Positions 15,482-22,942 are shown, counted from the first letter of the stretch. The stretch: 24,950 nt of DNA from Lachnospiraceae bacterium (GCA_900769115.1 CAAGFJ010000006.1:1-24950), one strand, 5' to 3'. Numbers and translations are program-made. Notes: generated from the sequence alone by a model not told the origin.

Positions 15482-15892
15482 ATGTTTTCATCCGATGAGT
15501 TATTTCAACAAATACAGAATTACGATTTAAATGAATTCAAAAAGCCTGAGAATTTTGACCAGACAACCATTACGGATTATCTTGATCAACAATTAACACA
15601 GCACAACCTGCAGGCCAAAGACATTATTATCCGATTCAACATGGAACGATCCTATGTTTATCAGATTCTGAATGGCAGACGCAAAGCAACCCGCAACTTT
15701 CTACTCCGCTTCGCTTTGCTATGTCCTTTATCCATTGACGAAACACAATATATGCTCTCGATCGGACAACGTCCGATTCTATATCCGCGCAATCGTTTTG
15801 ATGCGGTCATTATCTATGCACTTCACAATCATTTATCCGAAGATGAAACGAATCAGATTCTATTAGAATTACAAGAAGACAGCCTGTTCTAA
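15482..15892 (+). CDS. Small HTH (Xre-like) DNA-binding protein
   Basis: A 136-residue protein. Residues about 42-85 form a helix-turn-helix of the Cro/C1 type: LQAKDIIIRFNMERSYVYQI is helices 1-3, with NGRRKATRN as the recognition-helix end. The C-terminal part (about 90-136) has the DAVIIYALHNHLSEDETNQIL pattern common in Lachnospiraceae relatives that I recall near Ser/Thr kinases; no kinase is in this window. ATG 15482 follows GGGGAGG; a GTG at 15443 would give a longer product but lacks a binding site. The inverted repeats directly upstream suggest autoregulation. Confidence 0.82.
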   Translation: MFSSDELFQQIQNYDLNEFKKPENFDQTTITDYLDQQLTQHNLQAKDIIIRFNMERSYVYQILNGRRKATRNFLLRFALLCPLSIDETQYMLSIGQRPILYPRNRFDAVIIYALHNHLSEDETNQILLELQEDSLF

Positions 15893-15923
15893 GGCTGAGA
15901 TTATTAGGATCGACGAATTTTCC

Positions 15924-15929
15924 TATAAT
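15924..15929 (+). promoter_or_regulatory. -10 box ahead of the 42-codon ORF
   Basis: A perfect TATAAT 52 bp upstream of the ORF at 15982. The best -35 at 17-bp spacing is TTATTA (15901-15906), a poor match. A transcript starting near 15936 would open with the CGGAC/GTCCG hairpin around 15944-15956. Confidence 0.4.
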
Positions 15930-15938
15930 ATAAAAAAT

Positions 15939-16125
15939 GCTCCGGACACAGTCCGAAGCCATTAAAGGGGAAGATATATATATGAAAAGGTTTCAAAAAC
16001 GAAACCACCTGTCACCTTATCTTCATACGATAGTGGGACAGCGGCTAGTCGATACTACAAAAAGGGGGGGAGGGGGGAGTAGCACCGCCTTTCCGTGTCC
16101 CACGCTATAAGGGGGAGGGGAAATC
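15939..16125 (+). ncRNA. Candidate structured RNA with G-rich hairpin loop
   Basis: Three successive stems: CGGAC/GTCCG (around 15944-15956), GGTTTC/GAAACC (around 15989-16006) and a long arm closed by perfect GTGGGACA (16033-16040) / TGTCCCAC (16096-16103). The last is reinforced by GCGG/CCGC (16041-16044/16085-16088) and CTAC/GTAG (16055-16058/16079-16082). The apical loop is A5 followed by G7-A-G6. A second G-rich tract, G5-A-G4, follows at about 16111-16120, so four G-runs are available for a quadruplex. It occupies the 427-bp gap between the HTH and AraC genes. Confidence 0.4.
15982..16110 (+). CDS. 42-residue peptide ORF with G-rich 3' half
   Basis: ATG 15982 has AAAGGGG upstream (about 11-base spacing) and opens with MKRFQKRNHL. 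It is a basic leader-like first half, then the run KRGGGGSSTAFPCPTL at the C-terminus with a single Cys. The shape (basic leader, Gly run, short Ser/Thr/Cys/Pro core) could suit a processed peptide, but no maturation enzyme is nearby. The coding DNA contains a G7-A-G6 tract that could slip, and the 8-bp inverted repeat at 16033-16103. It may instead be chance coding over a structured RNA. Confidence 0.3.
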   Translation: MKRFQKRNHLSPYLHTIVGQRLVDTTKRGGGGSSTAFPCPTL

Positions 16126-16156
16126 GTTTCCATATACATAAGATACTTGATTTTGG

Positions 16157-16185
16157 TTGTAATTTCTATCAATTTTATGTATAAT
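16157..16185 (+). promoter_or_regulatory. Promoter of the AraC-family gene
   Basis: -35 TTGTAA (16157-16162), a 17-bp spacer, and perfect -10 TATAAT (16180-16185). This leaves an AT-rich leader of about 128 bases before the ATG at 16320. Confidence 0.65.
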
Positions 16186-16319
16186 TATATAACAATCCTG
16201 CATTTATTACTACTTTTTGAAGTTTTTTGCCGGATTTTAGCAAATATTTCACGTTTTCAACACTGAATTTCATCTTAAGAAGATATTATTTTACGCATAT
16301 TATAAGGGGAGGTATTATT

Positions 16320-17258
16320 ATGCCAGTATACGATATGATCATCAACGACGATCTATTAGAAACTATTCATTACAATTCGCCAACTACACCAATCAAAGCT
16401 TCCTACGCCTATTTATCAGACTTTCCAGGAGGAATAACCCCTTGTCATTGGCACCGAGAATTGGAGTGTATCGTTATGATTAAAGGTTCTTTACATTACT
16501 ATGTGAACAATCACACATTCACTCTGCAGGAGGGTGACGGTATTATCATCAACTCTAACCGGATGCATCTGTGTGGACCGGTTGATGCAAATGATCAGGA
16601 ACGGATCCGTACCTATCAGACCGACGATCCCGACAATAGCAAATATATTGTATTACTGCTTCATCCGGACACTTTACGGTTCAACCGGCGCATGGAAGAG
16701 AAATACATCAATCCATTTCTATATGATAACAACACGGATGTCCTGTTCTTAGATCATTCAAAGGAATGGCATACAGATGCCATCCGGACGATAACGGATA
16801 TCTTCCACGCCGTCACGGAACAGGCGACCTGTTTCGAGCTGATTGCCCAGAGTAAATTCTTCTATCTCTGGAGTCTTCTCTATGCCAACACCATTGCGGA
16901 GCATGGCTGCGATCCAATTGAGACCGATCCGATGAATCCTCTTAAAACCATGATTTCTTTCATTCAGGACAATTATCAGGACAAAGTGACCTTGAATGAT
17001 GTAGCCGAAGCTGGCATGATGTGCCAGTCCAAATGCTGCCGACTCTTCCGTGAAACGGTCAAGCAGTCACCGATTGAATTCTTACAGAATTATCGTATCC
17101 AGAAAGGAATTGAACTGTTGGAACATTCCAACCTGAGTATTACCGAGATTGCTTTGGAATGTGGTTTCCATGGTGCCAGCTACTTCACGGAAACCTTCCG
17201 CAAGATCAACGGTATCACACCAAAGGAATACCGCAAACAGATTGAGCTTAGTGCTTAG
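16320..17258 (+). CDS. AraC-family transcriptional regulator with cupin sensor domain
   Basis: A 312-residue regulator. The N-terminal half is a cupin-type ligand pocket (about 25-115): PCHWHRELECIVMIKGSL holds the His-Trp-His pair, and EGDGIIINSNRMH closes the barrel. The last 108 residues are the AraC double helix-turn-helix: HTH1 near VTLNDVAEAGMMCQSKCCRLF, HTH2 near SITEIALECGFHGASYFTETFRK, ending in the family signature GITPKEYRK. ATG 16320 follows GGGGAGG; an in-frame start 93 bp upstream lacks a binding site and overlaps the promoter region. Such regulators usually sense a sugar and activate nearby carbohydrate genes, but no such target is adjacent here. Confidence 0.93.
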   Translation: MPVYDMIINDDLLETIHYNSPTTPIKASYAYLSDFPGGITPCHWHRELECIVMIKGSLHYYVNNHTFTLQEGDGIIINSNRMHLCGPVDANDQERIRTYQTDDPDNSKYIVLLLHPDTLRFNRRMEEKYINPFLYDNNTDVLFLDHSKEWHTDAIRTITDIFHAVTEQATCFELIAQSKFFYLWSLLYANTIAEHGCDPIETDPMNPLKTMISFIQDNYQDKVTLNDVAEAGMMCQSKCCRLFRETVKQSPIEFLQNYRIQKGIELLEHSNLSITEIALECGFHGASYFTETFRKINGITPKEYRKQIELSA

Positions 17259-17589
17259 CACGAACCCTCTCCCACTCCTCATATCTTGACTGATATTGTT
17301 CATTTAACCAGGCAACCATCTGCTCTTTGCCCTCTACCGTGAAGGGAAAGCGCATGGTTGTCTTTTGTTCATCCGGTGTTGCTTCAAAACAATACGGTTC
17401 CGGCCAGATGATAACCAGGAATTCAGCATCCCCTTTCTTATCTGCCGGTGTTAATGCCACATCATCCATCGGGTCCCTGGCAATCCGGAACCGCATTCCC
17501 CTATGACTTCCGAAATATGGCTGTGCATGCTCGTACCATGTCAGACCATAAGAGTCCTTATTCTCTATTGGAACAAATTTCTCTGCCAT
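17248..17589 (-). CDS. Conserved-looking 113-residue protein of unknown function
   Basis: A soluble alpha/beta-looking protein rich in aromatic and charged residues (for example VIIWPEPYCFEAT, KTTMRFPFTVEGKEQMVAWL). No signal peptide, membrane segment or known motif is seen. It begins 19 bp after the CDF-like transporter gene on the same strand, with GAGGAGAGATGATAAT as the binding region, so it is probably cotranscribed with it. Its end overlaps the AraC gene's end by 11 bp in convergent orientation. I do not recognise the family. Confidence 0.75.
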   Translation of the reverse strand: MAEKFVPIENKDSYGLTWYEHAQPYFGSHRGMRFRIARDPMDDVALTPADKKGDAEFLVIIWPEPYCFEATPDEQKTTMRFPFTVEGKEQMVAWLNEQYQSRYEEWERVRAKH

Positions 17590-17608
17590 ATTATCATCTC
17601 TCCTCTAT

Positions 17609-18514
17609 CTAATCTTCCGGCAAATCTGGTATCAGTTCCACATACACCTGATCAAACTTCTCTCGAAGCTCTGTCCGGATCTCATTGCGCAATTGATGCA
17701 GAATTCTTGTATTCATCATATCATTATGGCTGGTCAGATATATCTCAACCCAGGTCTTGCGTCCTGTCTGAATCACATCCAAGAATTCAATATCATAGTA
17801 CACACGATCCATATACTTCTCCGCTATCTGCCGGATCTCCCGCATAATACGCTCATCAGGTGCAAACAACACCAGATTCTTCAAGTTAATAATGATCATT
17901 TTGACTGGCTCAACCAATAACAGGCACGCCATCACGATTGCAACAAACGGATCAATATAGGCTGCCAGATGTGCCCACTCTGTCTTCTGCAATCCCATCT
18001 GAATAAAGAATGCGATCGACACACCAAGACTTGATATAATATCCAGCTTCCAGATATAGATCTCCGCCTTGATCGTCAGTGATTCATATCTTCGGCTGAA
18101 ATGCCGCAACAACAGATAGATAAACACACAGCCTGCCCAAACGCCAAGCTCAAATACTGCAATCATCCCGGCATCCACCTGTCGTCCGCCATGGAACAGG
18201 ATCTTGATATTATCCCAGATCAATTGCACTGTGATCACTAATAACACGCTGTATTTGATTACAATAAATAAAGATTCCACCTGTGAAAACCCATATGGCC
18301 GCTTCTCCGTCACCGGCTTATATAACAGGGGAACCAACACCAAAAACGGACCGATCATGATCAGATCCGTCACATCAAAAATGCAGTCCATCAAAAGAGA
18401 ATGCGAATGCGTCACATATGCCATAATACCCTCTGCCAGCATGAACAAAATACTTCCAATAAAGGAAATATCCATGATCCGCTTCTCATTTTTCATTTTA
18501 TTCTCGCTCTTCAC
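17609..18514 (-). CDS. Cation diffusion facilitator-like transporter, atypical metal site
   Basis: A 301-residue protein with about six membrane helices (16-36, 41-65, 85-105, 115-136, 156-175, 186-206) and a cytoplasmic C-terminal domain (about 215-301) like the CDF dimerisation domain. In TM2 the metal-binding pair DxxxD is present (D43, D47), and D188 sits in the YIDPFVAI motif of TM6. In TM5 the usual HxxxD has lost its His: the sequence is IWKLDIISS, giving I154 and D158. That implies altered metal selectivity or a non-zinc substrate. GTG 18514 is used with GAGGAGAG upstream. It probably forms an operon with the 113-residue gene. Confidence 0.85.
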   Translation of the reverse strand: MKSENKMKNEKRIMDISFIGSILFMLAEGIMAYVTHSHSLLMDCIFDVTDLIMIGPFLVLVPLLYKPVTEKRPYGFSQVESLFIVIKYSVLLVITVQLIWDNIKILFHGGRQVDAGMIAVFELGVWAGCVFIYLLLRHFSRRYESLTIKAEIYIWKLDIISSLGVSIAFFIQMGLQKTEWAHLAAYIDPFVAIVMACLLLVEPVKMIIINLKNLVLFAPDERIMREIRQIAEKYMDRVYYDIEFLDVIQTGRKTWVEIYLTSHNDMMNTRILHQLRNEIRTELREKFDQVYVELIPDLPED

Positions 18515-18592
18515 GACTCTCTCTCCTCAAATCTATTCTTACCATACAGACCAGCACCCCCACACATCTGTAGGTTCTACATAACCTGCGCG

Positions 18593-19768
18593 TTACTGAA
18601 GGTTAATATGATATAATTCCATCTCCCGGCGTACACTGTCTCTTAATTCCGGATTCGCCTTCAATAACTCCTTAATGTCTTTCAGTCCATCCAGACGCAA
18701 CTGTTCGTTATATGCAATCTGGTCACGCAGCTTCTGTCTGCGCACATTCAGCGAATGCTTGACTTCAACCATCTCTCTTGGATCGATCAATGCCAGCGAT
18801 TGCTTCGTCCAGATATCCGGATCCTTAATACCATGCGCATATAACAACTTTGACAATGCTTCCGTATGCTCCCGCAGATCTCCGGTTGTACGCTGATACT
18901 TCCGGACCTCATCTACCATGATCAGATATTGGTCATAGAGATATTCCAGCTCCCGCAGACTATTTACATGATATTTCTCATAGAGATACTCCAGGGTAGA
19001 TGTATTATTCACATACTTGATCTTCACCTTATTCATGAGACTGATGGCACGATTCTCTCTCTTTTCGGACATCTTGAATTCATAAGACAGCTTTCGGTAT
19101 GTCACGACACAAAGTGCCGCCATTCCCGCAATCACGAACAGGATCAACAGCACCGGCAACACCAGATTGTTCCTGGTCAATACACCGGCCACTGCCAGTG
19201 TGATCACCGCCAGCACAGAGATTGTGCCAAAAATGATAATAAAATTCTTCAACCTGCTCTGTTGCTCCTCAATGGATTCCTGAATATATTCCTGCGCATT
19301 CTTCTCACCTTCTAAGTGGGTCATATCACGCCGGATCGCCATATCCATATCCTCAAGTTCTTTCAACTGGCCAAACACATCCGTAAGATCCTTCTCCATT
19401 CCCTGAATCATCCGGAAATTCTCGTCACTGATCCTGTCATCCGAATGTAGAAATTCTGTTGTCTCATTTTGCAAAAATGCAATCTTCTTTGCTGTATCCG
19501 TGATCTCCTTACGGACATTCTGTGGCAGCTCCTCGATCATCTGTATATCTTCAAAGTAGGAGGTCACCATGTCATACTCTGCCTTCAGATCTTCCATCTG
19601 ATAAGATGCCTCCACAATCTGATCGCATTTGTATGCAACATCCCCCTCCGGAGTCTGCTGTTCCTGCTGTTGTTTCTTCAAATAGCTGTCAATACTCTCA
19701 TATTCAAATGTCTCTTCCGTTACTTCTGCTTTGGTAAACAGATCCCTTACGGCATTTAACAAACCCAT
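18593..19768 (-). CDS. Coiled-coil protein with a central two-helix membrane hairpin
   Basis: A 391-residue protein. Residues about 45-172 are Glu/Lys/Gln-rich heptad helix, residues 176-196 and 202-223 are two transmembrane helices joined by a very short turn, and residues about 225-391 are a second long helical region. Both soluble arms should lie in the cytoplasm, giving a membrane-docked coiled-coil scaffold. There is no catalytic motif and no known family. It is the last gene of a three-gene operon, 11 bp after the TPR gene. By context it is probably the membrane anchor of a complex with the TPR and ASKHA proteins. Confidence 0.82.
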   Translation of the reverse strand: MGLLNAVRDLFTKAEVTEETFEYESIDSYLKKQQQEQQTPEGDVAYKCDQIVEASYQMEDLKAEYDMVTSYFEDIQMIEELPQNVRKEITDTAKKIAFLQNETTEFLHSDDRISDENFRMIQGMEKDLTDVFGQLKELEDMDMAIRRDMTHLEGEKNAQEYIQESIEEQQSRLKNFIIIFGTISVLAVITLAVAGVLTRNNLVLPVLLILFVIAGMAALCVVTYRKLSYEFKMSEKRENRAISLMNKVKIKYVNNTSTLEYLYEKYHVNSLRELEYLYDQYLIMVDEVRKYQRTTGDLREHTEALSKLLYAHGIKDPDIWTKQSLALIDPREMVEVKHSLNVRRQKLRDQIAYNEQLRLDGLKDIKELLKANPELRDSVRREMELYHINLQ

Positions 19769-19779
19769 ATGCTTCTCTC

Positions 19780-20613
19780 CTATACCGTCTGCTCACGGAA
19801 TTCTTCTTTTAAATGCTCTAGCACCGTATCCATTCTCTGGTTAAAGTCGCTCAGATTATTCTTCTCATAATGGTACATGGCCCGTTCCATCCGGTGATAG
19901 ATCGGCGAACCCTTCACATCTTCTTCCGCATCCTGCATCGCATCATAGATTGGCTGTACCATGCTCTCTGCATTATAATACTTTGCCATAACCTCTACGT
20001 CGGAACGCTCTTTCATAGTCGCAAGCAACAGCAGATATTCATAGATCGTACCCACATCTCCTGCTAATTCATATGCCTTCCGATAAGATTCCATTGCAGC
20101 CTCTAACTCAAAATTGTTGGCATATGCAATGCCACGGTTATGATAAATGGCAGCTAACAGCTTGTCATTTCCCATATCCGGATACTGATCCAATATCTCA
20201 TCATATATGGAGGCTGCTTTCAGATACTTATGATACCGTAGGAAACCGTCTGCCTGCAGCTTCCGGTACTGTGGTGCAGGCAATCCCTTCATCCGTTCTA
20301 TCTGTAAGATAAAATCCTTGATCTCCGGAATCGTATAATATTCTTTGTATGTCAGGATTGCGGTCAGCAGATCTGTCAGATCACTCGTATCCTTCTCCTT
20401 CAGGTTCCGAAGACTCTCTGCCAGATCATTCAGATGCAGTTCACGTTCAATCCAATTAAACATCAGAACACCGATATGTTCCTCAGAAATCAAGGCTATA
20501 TTATTGTATATGTAATAACATAACTCCTCATAAGAGAACACCTCTATCTTTGTATTCGGAAAAATATATGAAGTTGTTGCCGGTGTAGTCTCGCACAATA
20601 TCACTCGTCCCAT
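19780..20613 (-). CDS. TPR-repeat protein of unknown function
   Basis: A 277-residue cytoplasmic protein. The N-terminal part (about 1-110) has no recognised motif. Residues about 117-150 and 153-187 form two tetratricopeptide-like repeats: YLKAASIYDEILDQYP, and AAIYHNRGIAYANNFELEAA leading into ESYRKAYELAGD. The C-terminal part is helical and charged. TPRs mediate protein-protein binding, so it is probably the adaptor of this operon. It lies 85 bp after the ASKHA gene and 11 bp before the coiled-coil gene, all on the minus strand. Confidence 0.82.
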   Translation of the reverse strand: MGRVILCETTPATTSYIFPNTKIEVFSYEELCYYIYNNIALISEEHIGVLMFNWIERELHLNDLAESLRNLKEKDTSDLTDLLTAILTYKEYYTIPEIKDFILQIERMKGLPAPQYRKLQADGFLRYHKYLKAASIYDEILDQYPDMGNDKLLAAIYHNRGIAYANNFELEAAMESYRKAYELAGDVGTIYEYLLLLATMKERSDVEVMAKYYNAESMVQPIYDAMQDAEEDVKGSPIYHRMERAMYHYEKNNLSDFNQRMDTVLEHLKEEFREQTV

Positions 20614-20698
20614 ATCTGCATCCTTTCCCTATCTGTTCTACATTCCATGTCTGCCTTATTGGTCCCATTGCATCTATCTATTATGCTTCTGTCATTCT

Positions 20699-21967
20699 CT
20701 ATGGTTCCATATGACCAATGGAAAAATCTTTACGATAGATCTTATTCGTCGTTGGATAAATCCTGCCAAATCCAACATCCCGTATTACGATTGCTCCTAC
20801 CCGTTCATCTGTAAGCTCCACTTCCAACGAGATCTTGGTCGTCTTTGGTGGGCGCTTTGGAAGTCCGTGAATCTCTATAATCTCCCGCTGCATCTCTTTT
20901 GTCACCTTATCCCGGTACAACATCTCAATCCGGTTCGTATCATCTAAGAACAATGTAACCTGCCCTTTCATGTTATACCATTCTCTTCCACCGATCGCGA
21001 TCGGATAGAACTGATTCCTGCCTTCTAATTCCCCGACACAGACACCAATATCAAATGGAATACTGCCCTCTGTACACAGTACACAATCCCGGTCTGCCTC
21101 GTATGCTCCAAACTTTGCATGATAACAGGCACCCTTCGTATACAGGTTCTGCCCCATGAACACACGACGTCCATCACATAATACCTTCTGCGATTGTTCA
21201 ATCCACATATCCGTAAAACCAACACCCGTCAGATATACCGTGGAGATATACGTCTCCCGCATCTTCTTCTTTGCAATCTCCGCAAACTTCTGATCTAATG
21301 TCTCAATATCTTCAAATAACATCGCATACGGCAATTCTTCTTTGAGACTTTCCTTTCCTAAATAGAAGATCCTGGCATTGCCCTGATGCTTCTTATCAAT
21401 CCGGTAATACTCCATTCCTTCCGGTCCATATTCAAACATGGCAACACTATTTGTCCGAAGCTTCTCATCCTGATTCATGACATACTGAAAAAATGCATTC
21501 TCATGGCTCATAATATAGAATGCATCCTCTGCAAGCTCCAATTCTTTGCGCAGCTTCTGAAGCACCTGATACACCTTCGGATGGTATTCCTCCAACGTAA
21601 CCGTAAGTCCTTTCAACACATATTCCTCTGACCGTGACAAAAATTCCTCAATATGTGTCTTAAGCAAAATGAGCAACAATGCATCATAAGTATATACCGC
21701 ACCCTCAACTGCTATATGCTTATCGGAATCCATACTACCAACAATATCCTCTACAATCTCCCCATCCTGCTGGAACCGTACTGTACTCACTTGATTGCCT
21801 ACATACCATCGTTTCTCTTCTTTTGAATAAAACATGACATTCGGAAGCTGATATGTCTCCGCATTATTCAATTGGTAAATGGAAGTCGGTTCATCCTTTC
21901 CTTCCTCGTAATAACTCATTTGTACGTTCTTACGGCACAAATCCAATCCTAAGTAAATGTCCATCAT
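20699..21967 (-). CDS. Hsp70/actin-like (ASKHA) fold protein, DUF5716-like
   Basis: A 422-residue protein. The start MMDIYLGLDL matches the first phosphate-binding strand of the actin/Hsp70/sugar-kinase fold (GLDLC in place of GIDLG). A degenerate second phosphate motif appears at 174-189 (SVAMFEYGPEGMEYYR; Glu and Pro replace the usual Asp-Gly-Gly pattern). An adenosine-type motif STVYLTGVGFTD lies at 242-253. A beta-rich C-terminal part (about 310-422) replaces the Hsp70 substrate domain. The altered motifs suggest weak or no ATP hydrolysis. I believe the family is called DUF5716 in Lachnospiraceae, from memory. Two adjacent ATGs are possible; the first is used, after AAAGGA. It has its own promoter at 22046-22074 and leads the operon. 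Confidence 0.8.
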   Translation of the reverse strand: MMDIYLGLDLCRKNVQMSYYEEGKDEPTSIYQLNNAETYQLPNVMFYSKEEKRWYVGNQVSTVRFQQDGEIVEDIVGSMDSDKHIAVEGAVYTYDALLLILLKTHIEEFLSRSEEYVLKGLTVTLEEYHPKVYQVLQKLRKELELAEDAFYIMSHENAFFQYVMNQDEKLRTNSVAMFEYGPEGMEYYRIDKKHQGNARIFYLGKESLKEELPYAMLFEDIETLDQKFAEIAKKKMRETYISTVYLTGVGFTDMWIEQSQKVLCDGRRVFMGQNLYTKGACYHAKFGAYEADRDCVLCTEGSIPFDIGVCVGELEGRNQFYPIAIGGREWYNMKGQVTLFLDDTNRIEMLYRDKVTKEMQREIIEIHGLPKRPPKTTKISLEVELTDERVGAIVIRDVGFGRIYPTTNKIYRKDFSIGHMEP

Positions 21968-22045
21968 GCTTTATCCTTTCGTACTTTTGGTCCCAGCCTC
22001 TATATGTAATCATACATTGCTATCCGCTTTTGACCTCTGCATCAT

Positions 22046-22074
22046 ATTATAATTGTATTCGCACTACAAGTCAA
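22046..22074 (-). promoter_or_regulatory. Near-consensus promoter of the ASKHA operon
   Basis: Minus strand -35 TTGACT (plus 22069-22074), a 17-bp spacer and perfect -10 TATAAT (plus 22046-22051). The -35 starts in the T-run of the hsp20 terminator, so the two units are packed with no spare DNA. The leader before the ATG is about 70 bases. Confidence 0.85.
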
Positions 22075-22115
22075 AAGAAAAGTTCCCCGCCAGCGCAGTT
22101 GCTCTAACGGGGAAC
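22073..22115 (-). terminator. Intrinsic terminator of the hsp20 unit
   Basis: On the minus strand, GTTCCCCG (plus 22115-22108) pairs perfectly with CGGGGAAC (plus 22089-22082), followed by TTTTCTTTTGA. The loop is 18 bases. It separates hsp20 from the ASKHA operon. Confidence 0.88.
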
Positions 22116-22127
22116 CTGATTCATTCG

Positions 22128-22205
22128 TTATTCATAAACATGTTTCTTTTTGGTCTTGTCCTTTGCCTGTTTCTTCTTCAAAGGATGCTTTGGATTCTTA
22201 TCCAT
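22128..22205 (-). CDS. 25-residue Lys-rich small protein downstream of hsp20
   Basis: ATG at 22205 (minus), with AGAGG eight bases upstream, encodes MDKNPKHPLKKKQAKDKTKK followed by KHVYE and TAA. Ten of 25 residues are Lys, with no hydrophobic core, so it would be a disordered basic cytoplasmic peptide. It starts 36 bp after the hsp20 stop and ends 12 bp before the terminator hairpin, exactly filling the space between. Its framed position with a binding site and a stop argues for a real gene. The function is unknown; nucleic-acid or ribosome association is only a guess from charge. Confidence 0.55.
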   Translation of the reverse strand: MDKNPKHPLKKKQAKDKTKKKHVYE

Positions 22206-22240
22206 ATCTGTCGCCTCTTTTCTCTCATATGGATACCATA

Positions 22241-22720
22241 TTATCCTTCAATGGCAATGTAGTTCTTACCTTCGACTGCCTTATCGGCTTTCTTAGGAAC
22301 CTTCAACTGTAAGATACCGTTCTCAAACTTCGCAGAGATCTCATCCTGTGTGACATCCTCACCAACATAGAAGCTTCTGCTCATGCTACCTGCATAACGT
22401 TCCTTACGAATGTACTTACCAGTCTTCTTATCCTTCTCGTCCTTATCCAGACCCTTGGATGCAGAAATGGTAATATAACCATCCTTCAACTCGGCTGTAA
22501 CTTCATCTTTCTTAAAGCCAGGCAAATCAATATCAACCTCATACGCATCATCTGTCTCACGGACATCTGTCTTCATAAGGTTCTTGGCATGTTTGCCATA
22601 CAACGGATTCTTAGCCGGGAACATTGATTTCTCAAATTCCTTCTCAAAATCCTTACCAAACGGGAAGTCATCCATCCAATCATCAAATAAACTTTCTCCA
22701 AAAATACTAGGTGTTAACAT
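22241..22720 (-). CDS. Small heat-shock protein, Hsp20 family
   Basis: A 159-residue ATP-independent holdase chaperone that binds unfolding proteins under heat stress. The alpha-crystallin domain spans about 48-145 (DVRETDDAYEVDIDLPGF ... FENGILQLKVPKK), with the A-x-x-x-x-G-I-L motif (KFENGILQL) near its end. A short N-terminal arm is rich in Phe and acidic residues, and the C-terminal IAI at about 155-157 fits the I-x-I oligomerisation motif. The ATG is preceded by AAAGGAG. Control is by an upstream CIRCE-overlapped promoter. Confidence 0.95.
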   Translation of the reverse strand: MLTPSIFGESLFDDWMDDFPFGKDFEKEFEKSMFPAKNPLYGKHAKNLMKTDVRETDDAYEVDIDLPGFKKDEVTAELKDGYITISASKGLDKDEKDKKTGKYIRKERYAGSMSRSFYVGEDVTQDEISAKFENGILQLKVPKKADKAVEGKNYIAIEG

Positions 22721-22748
22721 AAGTCATTACTCCTTTCCTTCTTGTAAC

Positions 22749-22792
22749 AAGTGTCGGAAATATGGGATTCTTATGAATCCTCATAGGCACTT
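22749..22792 (-). promoter_or_regulatory. Leader hairpin ahead of the hsp20 ribosome binding site
   Basis: In the hsp20 5' leader, GGATTC and GAATCC form a perfect stem with a four-base loop (plus 22765-22780). It is extended outward by TATG/CATA and then AAGTG/CACTT. It ends about 15 bases before the AAAGGAG site. It could tune translation with temperature, but the binding site itself is not in the stem. Confidence 0.4.
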
Positions 22793-22805
22793 AGACTTTT
22801 GTATG

Positions 22806-22836
22806 ATTAGCACTGTCAGAGAAACTGAAGTGTCAA
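22806..22836 (-). promoter_or_regulatory. Degenerate second CIRCE-like site with internal promoter-like boxes
   Basis: The 12-base word TTAGCACTGTCA at 22807-22818 repeats the left arm of the main CIRCE, and AAGTGTCAA at 22828-22836 is a poor right arm at the wrong spacing. On the minus strand it contains TTGACA (plus 22831-22836) and GCTAAT (plus 22806-22811) 19 bp apart, a weak promoter form. It is probably a decayed duplicate of the 22900-22942 region. Confidence 0.4.
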
Positions 22837-22899
22837 TTGTATGTGAAAGATTCGGTTCCGGGATCCTCTTTCTTAATCCCTTTCCTTATCTTTAACTAT

Positions 22900-22942
22900 G
22901 TTATAGCACCAATTGTTAGCACTGTCAAGAGGTGAGTGCTAA
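22900..22942 (-). promoter_or_regulatory. CIRCE operator overlapping the hsp20 promoter
   Basis: TTAGCACTG (22916-22924), nine bases, GAGTGCTAA (22934-22942) matches the HrcA operator CIRCE (TTAGCACTC-N9-GAGTGCTAA) except for one base. Inside it, on the minus strand, lies a perfect -35 TTGACA (plus 22923-22928); 17 bp further is -10 TATAAC (plus 22900-22905). Bound HrcA would cover the -35. The transcript has a leader of about 170 bases before the hsp20 ATG. Confidence 0.92.
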
